From the NCBI GenBank assembly GCA_019636845.1, contig JAHBWV010000001.1, positions 682,001 through 746,000 of the forward strand: a DNA stretch of 64,000 bases, written 5' to 3'. The first letter of the stretch is position 1. Each line of letters opens with the position of its first letter. The stretch comes from Phycisphaeraceae bacterium (GTDB lineage Bacteria; Planctomycetota; Phycisphaerae; Phycisphaerales; UBA1924). Both the position numbers and the translations under genes were made by a program. The notes below the pieces were generated by a model, which saw only the letters and a program-made list of their open reading frames with translations, was not told where the DNA came from and did no database searches. Positions 50,057-59,841 of the stretch are shown one piece after another.

Positions 50057-51037
50057 CTAGTGCTCCGGTGTGTTGGCGCTTGGCTCCGCTGTGCCGAGCG
50101 GTATATCCGTGATCGAAGAGGCCAGCCGCTTCCAGTGCTCCGTGCCGGGGACGATCGCGACGATGTTCACAAGCCGGTCCTTCGGCACCCACGCCGCATC
50201 GACGGGCGTGAGCCAGAATCGCTCGCCGCGGCGCATCGCCCGCGCCTCGGCCCCCGGAATAAACACCTCATACCCCCAGCCGCAAAGCATCCCCAGAAAC
50301 TCCGCCGCGCTGGAGCCGCAGGCGGTCAGCGTCTGTGGGTTGACCTCCGCGACGATCGCCGGCTTGCGGGCCGTGATCGCCCGCGTCAAACCCCGGAACG
50401 CGGCGGTCTCAAATCCCTCAACATCGATCTTGATTGTCAGGGGCGGGCCCTCGGGCTTGATGTGGGCGTCGCCGACGACGACTGGAACCGTGTACGTCGC
50501 CGAGGTCTTGCCCTTGTGGCGGGGAGGCAGCACGCCGAACGTCCCCGCGCCGGTGTTCCCCGTGGGCGGCACGCTCAGCGTCAGCGTCGCTTCCTGCTCG
50601 CCGAAGCCCGCCTCGATGATCCGCACCCACCGAAGCCCGTTGGACTCCACATGCGAGCGAAGCTCGGCACACACGGACGGATTCGGCTCGATCGCGGTCA
50701 CGCGCCCGCGCGATCCCACGGCGTGCGCGCCGATCATCACCGTCATGCCGATGTTGGCGCCGATGTCCAGGTACTCATCGCCCGCCCGCATCGCCCGCAA
50801 GAGCGCGACCTGCACAGGCAGATCGAACAGCCGCCCGAGGAAATACGCCCCGCGCTGGTGATAATCCGCGAGATTCAGCCGCAGCCGATACCCATGCCAG
50901 CGTCCGCGGCACTCGGCGTGCCCGCGCGACGCCCACCGCGCGTTGTCCAGCACACCGGCGCGCTCGAACCAGTACCGCCGCCCCGGCAACTCCCAGCGCG
51001 AGACCAGGAACGCGACGCGTGCCGACAAGCCGTTCAT
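50057..51037 (-). CDS. FkbM family methyltransferase
   Basis: A 326-aa SAM-dependent enzyme. GDEYLDIGANIGMTVMIGA forms the SAM-binding motif, VTAIEPNPSVCAELR and IKIDVEGFETAAFRGL are the usual FkbM blocks, and AIVAEVN follows. Such enzymes methylate sugars or lipids, often for surface polymers. The ATG at 51037 is chosen over a GTG at 51052; both are possible. The downstream gene starts 13 bp after its stop, so they may be co-transcribed. Confidence 0.88.
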   Translation of the reverse strand: MNGLSARVAFLVSRWELPGRRYWFERAGVLDNARWASRGHAECRGRWHGYRLRLNLADYHQRGAYFLGRLFDLPVQVALLRAMRAGDEYLDIGANIGMTVMIGAHAVGSRGRVTAIEPNPSVCAELRSHVESNGLRWVRIIEAGFGEQEATLTLSVPPTGNTGAGTFGVLPPRHKGKTSATYTVPVVVGDAHIKPEGPPLTIKIDVEGFETAAFRGLTRAITARKPAIVAEVNPQTLTACGSSAAEFLGMLCGWGYEVFIPGAEARAMRRGERFWLTPVDAAWVPKDRLVNIVAIVPGTEHWKRLASSITDIPLGTAEPSANTPEH

Positions 51038-51065
51038 GCCTGAGGCGCCCACGTCCGACTCCTGG

Positions 51066-52499
<1,434 letters not shown>

Positions 52500-52602
52500 G
52501 CGGCAAACAGTGTAAGCGAACACGCTCCCTGTGGCACCGCTCTCCGGAGCGGTGTCTACGGTCGAATCCACACACCATGCGAGAAACCGGTACCGCCAGC
52601 CA

Positions 52603-53103
52603 TCACGCGAGCATTGCCGACGAAGCCCGTCGCCCCGCCGCCAGCGCGATCGCCAGCGCATCCGCCACATCATGCGGCGTCGGCGGCTCGGACAGCCCGA
52701 AGAGCGTCTGCACCGCCCGTTGCATCTGCTCCTTCTTCGCGTGGCCGTGTCCCGTGACCGACCGCTTGACCTCCAACGGCTTGAGTTCCATCAGGCGGAC
52801 GCCCCGCTGTCGGATCGCCAGGAGCAAGACCCCCCGCGCGTGCCCCATCGCGATCGCCGTCGCCGGGTGCTTGTAGTGAGCGAACAACCCCTCGACCGCC
52901 ACGATCTCCGGCTCGACACGATCCAGGAGGCCCCGGAAATCCGCATCCAGTTCCATCAGACGCTCGGAGACGGTGCGTCTCTCCGAACCGGCCGCCACCA
53001 ACCGGATCACCCCCGCCTCGACGATCTCCGACCGCTCGCCGGCGTGCACGATGCAGCCGTAGCCGGTGATTCGCAGGCCGGGATCGATGCCGAGGACACG
53101 CAT
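52603..53103 (-). CDS. ruvC: Holliday junction resolvase RuvC
   Basis: A 166-aa endonuclease that resolves four-way DNA junctions with RuvAB. The acidic catalytic residues are D7 in VLGIDPGLRITGYG, E70 in IVAVEGLFAHYKH and the pair near 144-147 in PHDVADALAIAL. KRSVTGHGHAKKEQM is the conserved basic loop. It stands between the NtrC regulator and the divergent MauE-like gene; ruvAB are not in the window. Confidence 0.95.
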   Translation of the reverse strand: MRVLGIDPGLRITGYGCIVHAGERSEIVEAGVIRLVAAGSERRTVSERLMELDADFRGLLDRVEPEIVAVEGLFAHYKHPATAIAMGHARGVLLLAIRQRGVRLMELKPLEVKRSVTGHGHAKKEQMQRAVQTLFGLSEPPTPHDVADALAIALAAGRRASSAMLA

Positions 53104-53119
53104 GCAACGAGCATATCAC

Positions 53120-53698
53120 ATGGATGCCACATGCTTCTGGCTTCCTGGACTTGCATCCAGCCCGTTCTGGTGGTATTGTGATCAGATATGGGAGCTGCTG
53201 AACCTCCAAATCTCGCCCCGTCGCCCCGTCGCCCCGTCGCCCCGTCGCCCCGTCGGTCTCGGTTTTCGACATTCTCTGGCTTCGATTCTTGCAATCGGGC
53301 TTGGTCTGATGCTGGTGTATGCCGCCGTACACAAAGCGATTGACTCGAGGGACGCACAAAGACTGATCGACGCGACGCTGCCGGCACTCCCCGCACCGAA
53401 GCTGGTTCGAATCACCGTCGTGGCTGAATGGATTCTGGGATTGATCCTGATCGCGGGCTTCCGACAGCGTGCGGCATTTCTCGCGCTGCTCTGCCTCCTC
53501 GCCATGTTCAGCGGCGTGCTCTACCGGGCCAAGCTTGCCGGCTTCTCCGGCAGTTGCGGCTGCCTCGGCCTCGATCAATCGGCATCCGGCGCGCTCATGC
53601 GCAACGCCGTGCTGGCGGCTGCCGGCCTGCTCGGATACTCACTTTCCGCAGCGCGTGTGCGCTCGGTATCCCCGTCTTCGCAAAGGAGCGACGCATGA
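53120..53698 (+). CDS. MauE/DoxX-like redox-associated membrane protein
   Basis: A protein of up to 192 aa with about four membrane helices (LASILAIGLGLMLVYAAVHK, VVAEWILGLILIAGF, AAFLALLCLLAMFSGVLY and ALMRNAVLAAAGLLGY). The C-x-C motif GSCGCLG followed by RN is typical of MauE proteins, which help form disulfides in exported proteins. The N-terminus is uncertain: the first 45 codons after 53120 include the 8-bp repeat tract encoding SPRRPVAP, and no Shine-Dalgarno is visible. The stop overlaps the next start (ATGA), linking it to a Cys-rich exported protein. Confidence 0.7.
   Translation: MDATCFWLPGLASSPFWWYCDQIWELLNLQISPRRPVAPSPRRPVGLGFRHSLASILAIGLGLMLVYAAVHKAIDSRDAQRLIDATLPALPAPKLVRITVVAEWILGLILIAGFRQRAAFLALLCLLAMFSGVLYRAKLAGFSGSCGCLGLDQSASGALMRNAVLAAAGLLGYSLSAARVRSVSPSSQRSDA
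53213..53252 (+). repeat. 8-bp tandem repeat (TCGCCCCG), five copies
   Basis: Five exact units at 53213, 53221, 53229, 53237 and 53245. The unit length is not a multiple of three, so gain or loss of copies shifts the frame of any gene translated across it. Confidence 0.95.
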
Positions 53699-54012
53699 AG
53701 AATCGACTTGTCGGCATACTCGCGGCTGTGCTCGGGTGCGCGACCATCGCGATGGCTTCGGACCCGATTGAGGTTCCAGACCCGCTTATCGCGGATGGAT
53801 ATACGGGGGTCGAAGAAGCACCATTCAGTTGCGGCACAAGATGCAACGGTGTCTGGAAGCACGTTGTCACATGCTATGGTAATCAGACCTGTTGCGGTTA
53901 CTACTACTGCTCGAACGGGCATGGGCAGGGAACATGCTGCAACCCCGGACAGAGTTGCAGTTGGAATGGTGTTGGCACCCCCGGTGCGATCTACTGTATT
54001 GCGCATCCATGA
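53695..54012 (+). CDS. Small Cys-rich exported protein
   Basis: A 105-aa precursor. A signal peptide (VGILAAVLGCATIAMA) ends before SDPIEVPDP. The mature part carries ten cysteines, including two CC pairs (CGTRC, TC, TCCGYYYC, TCCNPGQSC, YC), so it is probably held by several disulfides. AAAGGAG precedes the ATG, which overlaps the stop of the MauE-like gene. Translational coupling to a putative disulfide-forming protein suggests a maturase-substrate pair. I recognise no family; the CC spacing slightly recalls granulin-like repeats. Confidence 0.75.
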   Translation: MKNRLVGILAAVLGCATIAMASDPIEVPDPLIADGYTGVEEAPFSCGTRCNGVWKHVVTCYGNQTCCGYYYCSNGHGQGTCCNPGQSCSWNGVGTPGAIYCIAHP

Positions 54013-54028
54013 CTCAGACGTGCTCGTC

Positions 54029-54056
54029 TGGCCACAAAGGGAAGCCCTTGTGGCCA
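54029..54056 (+). terminator. Hairpin between the Cys-rich protein gene and the next gene
   Basis: TGGCCACAAAGGG pairs with CCCTTGTGGCCA across a 3-nt loop with one bulged A. It ends four bases before the next ATG and is followed by TATT rather than a T tract. It could attenuate transcription or hide the ribosome binding site of the next gene. Confidence 0.55.
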
Positions 54057-54060
54057 TATT

Positions 54061-54882
54061 ATGACAACGCGATATGAACAGCGTATTCGAGCATGGTCTG
54101 CCGCCGTCGTTGGTGGGTGCTCGGTTGTGTATGCCGCTTTCCCATCGATGCTCACGAGCCAGCCCGCTCAGGGTATCGCCGAGACGCAATCTGCCGATCG
54201 GGTAGACGGCGACACGACGTGGTCGGCAATTACAGGAGAAAGCTCTGCCTCCGTTGCCTCGCTCCTCGGCAGAACCGCGCGAGATGCGTGGATTTCCATA
54301 GGCATGGACGAGGCGAAGGCGGCACAGCTTTCTGACGATATCCGCATTATCTTGACTGCAATCTTCACTCCTGATTTTCAGACATACCACAACCACATGA
54401 CATCTCGCGGGCTCGTCCCGGACAGCATGGCCAATGCTCTTGTAGACGCGTTCGTGGAATGGGATCTCTATAGTGCCGCTCTACCTGCACTCTCGCCAGA
54501 GGCAGGTGAGCTGCAGCGGTTGGAGTATGTGTGGAACCACCCGCATGAACGGCGTGTGGAATGGAGATCGTTCAGAGTTGATTCGATCATCGCAGGGTTT
54601 GGTCTAGTAAGCATCGCGAATTCTCGTGAGTGGCCTCACCACGGGTTTTATACTCAGTTCAGCGTATATGCACCGAAGCATGGCCGCCTTATGGAGGCAG
54701 AAGGGCACGCGCTCAACCGATCGAAGGACTCGGCGTGGATCATGTTTGAGGGCCGATTCATGAGTGGAATGCAAACCCATATCAAACTCAATTTTTACTA
54801 TGACGCCCAGACTGAGGTATGGATCCCTCTGAACATCGTCTTCGGCACCGATGGCGACCATCGGCCCTTCCCGCTTCTATGA
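54061..54882 (+). CDS. Hypothetical exported protein
   Basis: A 273-aa protein. The N-terminal 38 residues contain a moderately hydrophobic stretch (AAVVGGCSVVYAAFPSML) that may be a signal or anchor. The rest is globular and soluble (DDIRIILTAIFTPDFQTYHNHM, REWPHHGFYTQFSVYAP). No family recognised. It is the third gene after the MauE-like and Cys-rich genes, 48 bp downstream of the latter across a strong hairpin. GC in this gene and the previous one is visibly lower than in the flanking core genes, suggesting transfer. Confidence 0.6.
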   Translation: MTTRYEQRIRAWSAAVVGGCSVVYAAFPSMLTSQPAQGIAETQSADRVDGDTTWSAITGESSASVASLLGRTARDAWISIGMDEAKAAQLSDDIRIILTAIFTPDFQTYHNHMTSRGLVPDSMANALVDAFVEWDLYSAALPALSPEAGELQRLEYVWNHPHERRVEWRSFRVDSIIAGFGLVSIANSREWPHHGFYTQFSVYAPKHGRLMEAEGHALNRSKDSAWIMFEGRFMSGMQTHIKLNFYYDAQTEVWIPLNIVFGTDGDHRPFPLL

Positions 54883-54977
54883 ACTTGGGGCAACTGCTGT
54901 ATCAGCCGATCCGCTCTCGCTCACGCGAGCCAGCCGCACTCGTTGGCATCCGGGCTTGTCTGCGGGAGTGATTCCTC

Positions 54978-55256
54978 TCAATCCGGATACTTGTTGTTCC
55001 CTGACCGACGCGCGTTCTGGTCCCCGATGATCAGGCCGCCGACACCGCCGATGATCGCCCCCGCCGCGGCACCCTTGCCCATGTTGCCCGAGAGCGACCC
55101 GAGCCCCATCCCGGCAAGTGCACCGATCGCCGCGCCCGACGCCGCGCCCTGTCCCGCGTTGTTGCATCCAACCGCCGTCGCGCCGAACAGCGCAGCACAC
55201 GCAAGCCATCCCACGCGCCGAGAGATCTTGCCTGTTGTCATTGTTCTTCTGTTCAT
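54978..55256 (-). CDS. Glycine-zipper lipoprotein
   Basis: A 92-aa protein. The signal ends at the lipobox ATAVGC. The mature part has a run of GxxxG motifs (SGAAIGALAGMGLGSL, AAAGAIIGGVGGLIIG), as in the glycine-zipper domain of outer-membrane-associated lipoproteins. A short charged tail, DQNARRSGNNKYPD, ends the protein. Probably inserts in or lies against the outer membrane. Start at 55256 after GAGGAG. Confidence 0.82.
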   Translation of the reverse strand: MNRRTMTTGKISRRVGWLACAALFGATAVGCNNAGQGAASGAAIGALAGMGLGSLSGNMGKGAAAGAIIGGVGGLIIGDQNARRSGNNKYPD

Positions 55257-55403
55257 CCGCCACACTCCTCTGTACCTCATCCGCACACCGAGGCACCCGT
55301 CTTCGATGCCCCATCTCTCAAGGAAATACCCACCCGACCCCAGTTGGTTCCGATCCACATCGGGCTGCTTGCGAACGAGCATACGAACAAAGTCCGATTC
55401 GGC

Positions 55404-56117
55404 TCAGTTCCAACTCATCCCCTTTGGCCACGATTCCGGGTGCTGTTCTGATGCCCGCCGGATCAGCCCTTCGAGCGAGGCCAGTTCCTGGCGGATCACC
55501 GCCGCACGCTTGAGGATGTCCCCCTCGGCCAGCAGGCGGTATCGGAGCGACTTCCCGCTCAGCATCGTGAAGGACACGAGTTCCAGCAGGGCCGATGTCG
55601 GCACCTCGACGTTCTGTACATACTCGAGCACCGCCCGCGATGCCGCCAACTGAGAGAGCGGCCCCTCCGCCAGTGCCTCCTCCAGATACTCCCTCGCCTC
55701 AGAAAGCGACTCGTCATCGGGTGCAGCGCTATCGATCGGACGCAGCATCGCCGCACGATACAGACGCGACTCATCCGGCCCCGATTCCTCCGCGATGCGT
55801 GCGCGGCACACGCCCTGCAGCAGCAGGTTGAATCGGCCGTCTGACAACTTCTCGTGCTGCGCGATCTGGCCGATGCAGACCGCCGGCATCAGAGGCGGCC
55901 TGCCGTGATACTCCTGCTTCCACGCGCTCCCCTTGAACACCGCCATCGCGAACTGGCCGGAGCCGTCCAGCGCGTGCTCGACCATCTGCCTGTACCTGGG
56001 CTCGAAGATGTGCAGCGGCAGCACCTGCTGAGGGAGGAGCGAGACCGAATCCAGCGGGAAGAGCGGGATCGGCTTCCCGAAGTTGACGCGGATCGTGATG
56101 TCTTCCCCGTCTGACAT
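55404..56117 (-). CDS. Lon substrate-binding-domain (LON-like) protein
   Basis: A 237-aa protein with the N-terminal domain of Lon protease and no ATPase or protease part. IPLFPLDSVSLLPQQVLPLHIFEPRYRQMV is the family opening (in two pieces here), with AVCIGQIAQHEKLSDGRFNLLLQGV next and a helical C-terminus. Such stand-alone proteins are widespread; their partner is unclear. The ATG at 56117 is chosen because the preceding 84 codons overlap the neighbouring gene region and look non-coding. Confidence 0.88.
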   Translation of the reverse strand: MSDGEDITIRVNFGKPIPLFPLDSVSLLPQQVLPLHIFEPRYRQMVEHALDGSGQFAMAVFKGSAWKQEYHGRPPLMPAVCIGQIAQHEKLSDGRFNLLLQGVCRARIAEESGPDESRLYRAAMLRPIDSAAPDDESLSEAREYLEEALAEGPLSQLAASRAVLEYVQNVEVPTSALLELVSFTMLSGKSLRYRLLAEGDILKRAAVIRQELASLEGLIRRASEQHPESWPKGMSWN

Positions 56118-56181
56118 CGCAGCACTCCGATGCACTCGGAGAGTGTATCGAAGAAACCGACGCGCCGGATGCTTGTGTTCC

Positions 56182-57180
56182 TCACGCGAGCGGATCGGGG
56201 CGGAAGAGCTTGGTATCCAGGGCCCACTGCCGCTCCGTGAAATTCCCCCCCAGATCCTGGTCGGCGTGGTCGGGCCGGGCCGCAACGAGGGCCATCGTCG
56301 TTTTGGCGTCGAGATTGTCCAGGATGGAGACGAGGATCGCCTCTGGCGTCGCGGGGATCTTGGCCGCACCGAACTCGGGCACGCCGTGATGGCTCAAGAT
56401 GATGTGCTGGAGCACGAGGGCCGCGTTTGCGGGCACACGTATCCCATGGTCCCGGATCACCTGGTGCACCTTGTCGTGGAGCATGATCGCCCCCTCGACG
56501 ATGTGCCCGACCAGTTCCCCCCGATCCGAGTACGAGAACGCGCGGTCGTACACCAGCTCGCGCGTCTTGCCGAGATCATGGAGGAAGAGGCCCATCAGCA
56601 CGATGTCGCGGCTGATTCTCGGATACAGCGGGCACACGCGATCCGCAAGACGCATCAGCATCAGCGTGTGCTCGAGCAGCCCGCCCAGGTACGCGTGGTG
56701 CATGCTCTTGGCGGCCGGCGCAGCCCGGAACTGCTCCATGAGGAACGCATCGTCAAGATACACCCGCGCCAAGGCCTTCATCGCCGGGTGCTCAAGTGTC
56801 TCTAAGAGCGCGACGACCTCCGCGAACATGGCATCCACGTCGTTCTTCGTCGCCGGGAGCAGCTCGCGCATCTCCTCCGCCGTCGGGTCGTACGTGTCGA
56901 TCACGTGGATGATGATCTGCAGCTCGCCGTCGTACTTCTGCGTCTCCCCCTCGACCCACACAAACCCGTCCGTGGGGATCCGCTTGAACGTCGATTCCTC
57001 GATCGTCCACATCCGTCCCGGCACCTGCCCGGTCTTGTCACCCAGCAGGCATCGCAGGTACGGCTTATCAGTCCGAGTCCGGCCCATCTGCGCGTTCGCG
57101 ATCGAGAACGCCCCCTTGATCCGCGACGAGGGCTCCATGTCCTTGATCAGCGTGCGCTGCGAGGGAGCGGTACCGGGCAT
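56182..57180 (-). CDS. YhaM-like 3'-5' exoribonuclease (OB-fold plus HD domain)
   Basis: A 332-aa protein. The N-terminal OB fold (IKGAFSIANAQMGRTRTDKPYLRCLLGDKTG in two parts) is followed by an HD metal-dependent domain: HHAYLGGLLEHTLMLMRLA, LFLHDLGKTRE and IILSHHGVPEFG supply the histidine/aspartate ligands. This is the arrangement of YhaM/CvfA-type nucleases that trim RNA or single-stranded DNA. The ATG at 57180 opens the OB-fold chain. The queF gene lies 38 bp upstream on the same strand. Confidence 0.88.
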   Translation of the reverse strand: MPGTAPSQRTLIKDMEPSSRIKGAFSIANAQMGRTRTDKPYLRCLLGDKTGQVPGRMWTIEESTFKRIPTDGFVWVEGETQKYDGELQIIIHVIDTYDPTAEEMRELLPATKNDVDAMFAEVVALLETLEHPAMKALARVYLDDAFLMEQFRAAPAAKSMHHAYLGGLLEHTLMLMRLADRVCPLYPRISRDIVLMGLFLHDLGKTRELVYDRAFSYSDRGELVGHIVEGAIMLHDKVHQVIRDHGIRVPANAALVLQHIILSHHGVPEFGAAKIPATPEAILVSILDNLDAKTTMALVAARPDHADQDLGGNFTERQWALDTKLFRPDPLA

Positions 57181-57218
57181 GGAAAGTCTCCGTGAAGGGT
57201 GAAAGGGCGTGTGCTGAA

Positions 57219-57608
57219 TCACTGAAGCCAGTGCGAAGGGACATCCCCGTGCATCGCGCGAACCGTGGACCGAATACCCCCGCGTCCGCGCCAGTCAGTC
57301 CTGACGACAAGCCACGCAGGGTTCATCAGCCGGGCCAGATCGTCACGAATCCGGTTCGTCACCGCCTCGTAGTAGATTCCCTGGTTCCGGAACGCCTGCA
57401 GGTACATCTTCAGCGACTTCAGCTCCACGCACGTGCCGCCCGACCCGGGCTCACGAGGCACGAACCTCACCGTGACCGACCCGAAGTCCGGGTGGCCCGT
57501 GACGGGGCACAAAGACGTGAACTCCTCTGCCACGTGCTCGACCACGAAGGGCCGCTCGGAGGGCGTCGGAAAGGCCTCAAGAAGTGCGAACTGCTCGTTC
57601 TGCGTCAT
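57219..57608 (-). CDS. queF: NADPH-dependent 7-cyano-7-deazaguanine reductase
   Basis: A 129-aa short-type QueF that reduces preQ0 to preQ1 in queuosine synthesis. The catalytic cysteine is C34 in EFTSLCPVTGHPDFG, with the acid D41. The QueF motif ELKSLKMYLQAFRN follows. The C-terminal DWRGRGGIRSTV is typical. No other queuosine genes are in the window. Confidence 0.95.
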   Translation of the reverse strand: MTQNEQFALLEAFPTPSERPFVVEHVAEEFTSLCPVTGHPDFGSVTVRFVPREPGSGGTCVELKSLKMYLQAFRNQGIYYEAVTNRIRDDLARLMNPAWLVVRTDWRGRGGIRSTVRAMHGDVPSHWLQ

Positions 57609-57614
57609 ACGGCG

Positions 57615-58646
57615 TTAACCGTAGCGCGTCACAAGCTCCACGATCCGGGGCTGACTGGGCTGAATCTGCAACGAACGCTTCAACGCCCTCATCGCTTCGT
57701 CCAGAGCCGCCCGGTCTCGCCGATCGCTCCAGACATACCGGTTCAGCATGCAGACGCCCACCCCGTTCAGTGCCGGATAGTGATTCGGGTCGATCGCCAG
57801 CGCGCTCTGGAAAGATGCCAGAGCCGCGTCGTACTCCTTGATCCGGAAACGTGCAAAGCCCAGACGCTCATACGCGATCGCCGACGGATTCCTCGCGACC
57901 AGCTGCTCCAGCGTCGCCAGCATCTCCGCGTACCGCTCCGTCTTCCCGTACGAGTCAGCAAGGTTCAGCAGCAACTCTGCCGAGAGCGTCATGTGCTCCG
58001 CCGCCTGCAGGTACTCCGTCACCGCCTCGGAATGGCGGTTCATCGCGGCATACACCGACCCCAGATTCACACGGGCCGGACCCGACGAAGGATTCAACCG
58101 CACCGCCCGCTGCGCATAAGGCAACGCCTGCCCCGGCTCCTGCAACTGCAGGTAAGCCGTCGCGAGATTCAGATTGGCCTCGAAGTCCTCGGGCCGGATC
58201 GACAGAGCCCTCAGGTACGCCCGGACCGCTTCTGTCACACGATTCAGCAGCTGCAGCGTCAGCCCGTGCTTGTACTGCGCATCAAAGTTCTGGGGCTCCG
58301 TCCGCGCCGCCTGGGCGTACCGGCGCTCCGCCTCCGGATAGTCGCCACGCTCTCTGTAGATATCGCCCGCGCCGAGATACGCCACCGTCAACCGAGGGTT
58401 CACCTCGATCGCGCGCTCGAACTCGGCGAGCGCGGCGTTCAGATCGCCCTCGGCCCTCAGCATCTCCGCGCGCGTCACAGACTCGATCGCCGCGACGTCG
58501 ATCACTTCCTGATCGCGCGACGCCCGGGGACGCTGACGCTCGCTTCCGGAACCCCCGCCCGAAGACGAACAGCCGCCAACGACCGTCGAGAGCGACACCA
58601 GTCCGACCAGAGCGACCACAGACACGCCACGATGGGTATTCGACAT
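57615..58646 (-). CDS. TPR-repeat lipoprotein
   Basis: A 343-aa protein. The lipobox VVGGC with cysteine near residue 26 follows a hydrophobic signal. Then come about seven TPR units (for example LAEFERAIEVNPRLTVAYLG, PYAQRAVRLNPSSGPARVNL, LASFQSALAIDPNHYPALNG). It is likely membrane-anchored and acts as a scaffold in an exported complex. The ATG at 58646 gives a proper signal peptide. The intergenic region upstream (58647-58835) holds nothing recognised. The next gene, queF, starts 6 bp downstream of its stop. Confidence 0.87.
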   Translation of the reverse strand: MSNTHRGVSVVALVGLVSLSTVVGGCSSSGGGSGSERQRPRASRDQEVIDVAAIESVTRAEMLRAEGDLNAALAEFERAIEVNPRLTVAYLGAGDIYRERGDYPEAERRYAQAARTEPQNFDAQYKHGLTLQLLNRVTEAVRAYLRALSIRPEDFEANLNLATAYLQLQEPGQALPYAQRAVRLNPSSGPARVNLGSVYAAMNRHSEAVTEYLQAAEHMTLSAELLLNLADSYGKTERYAEMLATLEQLVARNPSAIAYERLGFARFRIKEYDAALASFQSALAIDPNHYPALNGVGVCMLNRYVWSDRRDRAALDEAMRALKRSLQIQPSQPRIVELVTRYG

Positions 58647-58835
58647 GTGCCAACCTTCACGCAAAGCACCAGAACAACACGCGAACCCATACCGTGGGCC
58701 GCAGCGTAACGACAACCTCCCCCTCCACAAGGCAAGCCACAGATGTTATCGGCACCTCCACCCCACCCTGTGAAGCCAGATACGCCGGGAGAGAGCCGAT
58801 CGTTCGCCGGGATCAGCCCCGTGGCAGCACGATCC

Positions 58836-59735
58836 TCATCCCCCGGCGAGTTTCCTGAGCCGGCCGAGGTTCACGGTGTCCATCGGCGTCCCATCCTTCG
58901 CATCTTCCTTCGGCGTCTCCATGATCTTCGGGATCGTCGCGAACCGCTCACACTCGAGCACGGTCGCGAACCCGCTCGAAGCCAGACGCTTCGGGGTTGT
59001 TCCACCGCCGATCGTCCCCTCGCCGATGTGCGCGTGCCGATCCTTGTTGGAACCTGCCGGCGCCTGAGAGTCGTTCATGTGCAGCACGCGCACATGCTCC
59101 AGCCCGCACGCCCCGTTCAATGCCTCCAGCATCGCAGCGCCGCCGGCTCGATCTGACATGTCATACCCCGCGGCGTGCGCATGGCACGTATCAATACAGA
59201 ACCCGATCCGCTCCGGCTTGCACCCCGTGCCATCCAGAATCATCCGCCGCAGCCCGCCCAACTCCTCAAACGACCGCCCCAGCGTTGTTCCCGCCCCAGC
59301 CGTGTTCTCAAGGCACGAGACCGTCGTGTATCCCTTGGTCTGCTTGAATAGCACCTTGTACGCCTTCGCGATGCGTGCCAGCCCCTCCTCACGCGTCTGG
59401 CCCACCGCCGCGCCCGGATGGTGTACGAGATACCTGATCCCCAGCGTCTCGCACCGCTCGATCTCATCCAGCATCAGGTTGACGGACTTCTCCCACAGTT
59501 CCTCGTTCGCGCTTGCGAGATTGATCAGGTAGCTCGCGTGCGACACGATCCGATCGCCCCACCCCAGCCGCTTCACCTCGCCCTTCCACTCCGTCACCAT
59601 CGCGGGGTCCGGCGGCTTGGCCTTCCACTGCTGCTGGTTCTTGGTGAAGACCTGCACCGTGTCCAGACCCAGCTTCTCCGCCTCGTGCAGGGCGTTGACC
59701 ATCGAGCCGGCGATTGAGAGGTGGGATCCGAACAT
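58836..59735 (-). CDS. nfo: Deoxyribonuclease IV (endonuclease IV)
   Basis: A 299-aa AP endonuclease of base excision repair. The three-zinc site is well marked: GSHLSIAGS, FTKNQQQWKAK, YLVHHPGAAVG, CLENTAGAGTTLG, FCIDTCHAHAAGYD, NDSQAPAGSNKDRHAHIGEG in order. Start at 59735, right at the family N-terminus MFGSHLS. Length matches the family. Confidence 0.95.
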   Translation of the reverse strand: MFGSHLSIAGSMVNALHEAEKLGLDTVQVFTKNQQQWKAKPPDPAMVTEWKGEVKRLGWGDRIVSHASYLINLASANEELWEKSVNLMLDEIERCETLGIRYLVHHPGAAVGQTREEGLARIAKAYKVLFKQTKGYTTVSCLENTAGAGTTLGRSFEELGGLRRMILDGTGCKPERIGFCIDTCHAHAAGYDMSDRAGGAAMLEALNGACGLEHVRVLHMNDSQAPAGSNKDRHAHIGEGTIGGGTTPKRLASSGFATVLECERFATIPKIMETPKEDAKDGTPMDTVNLGRLRKLAGG

Positions 59736-59841
59736 GAGGCGAGTGTATGGGGGCGGCATCGACGTGCCCCGACAGGATGCTCAAGCAAGGGCAGCAAAAG
59801 GTGTGGATGATGGGAACCCAAGGGTGTTCGGCGGGGTTCAT

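Noticed and set aside
57192..58709. A 505-codon plus-strand frame opposite queF and the TPR gene
   Set aside because: Arg/His/Leu-rich shadow of two well-supported minus-strand genes.
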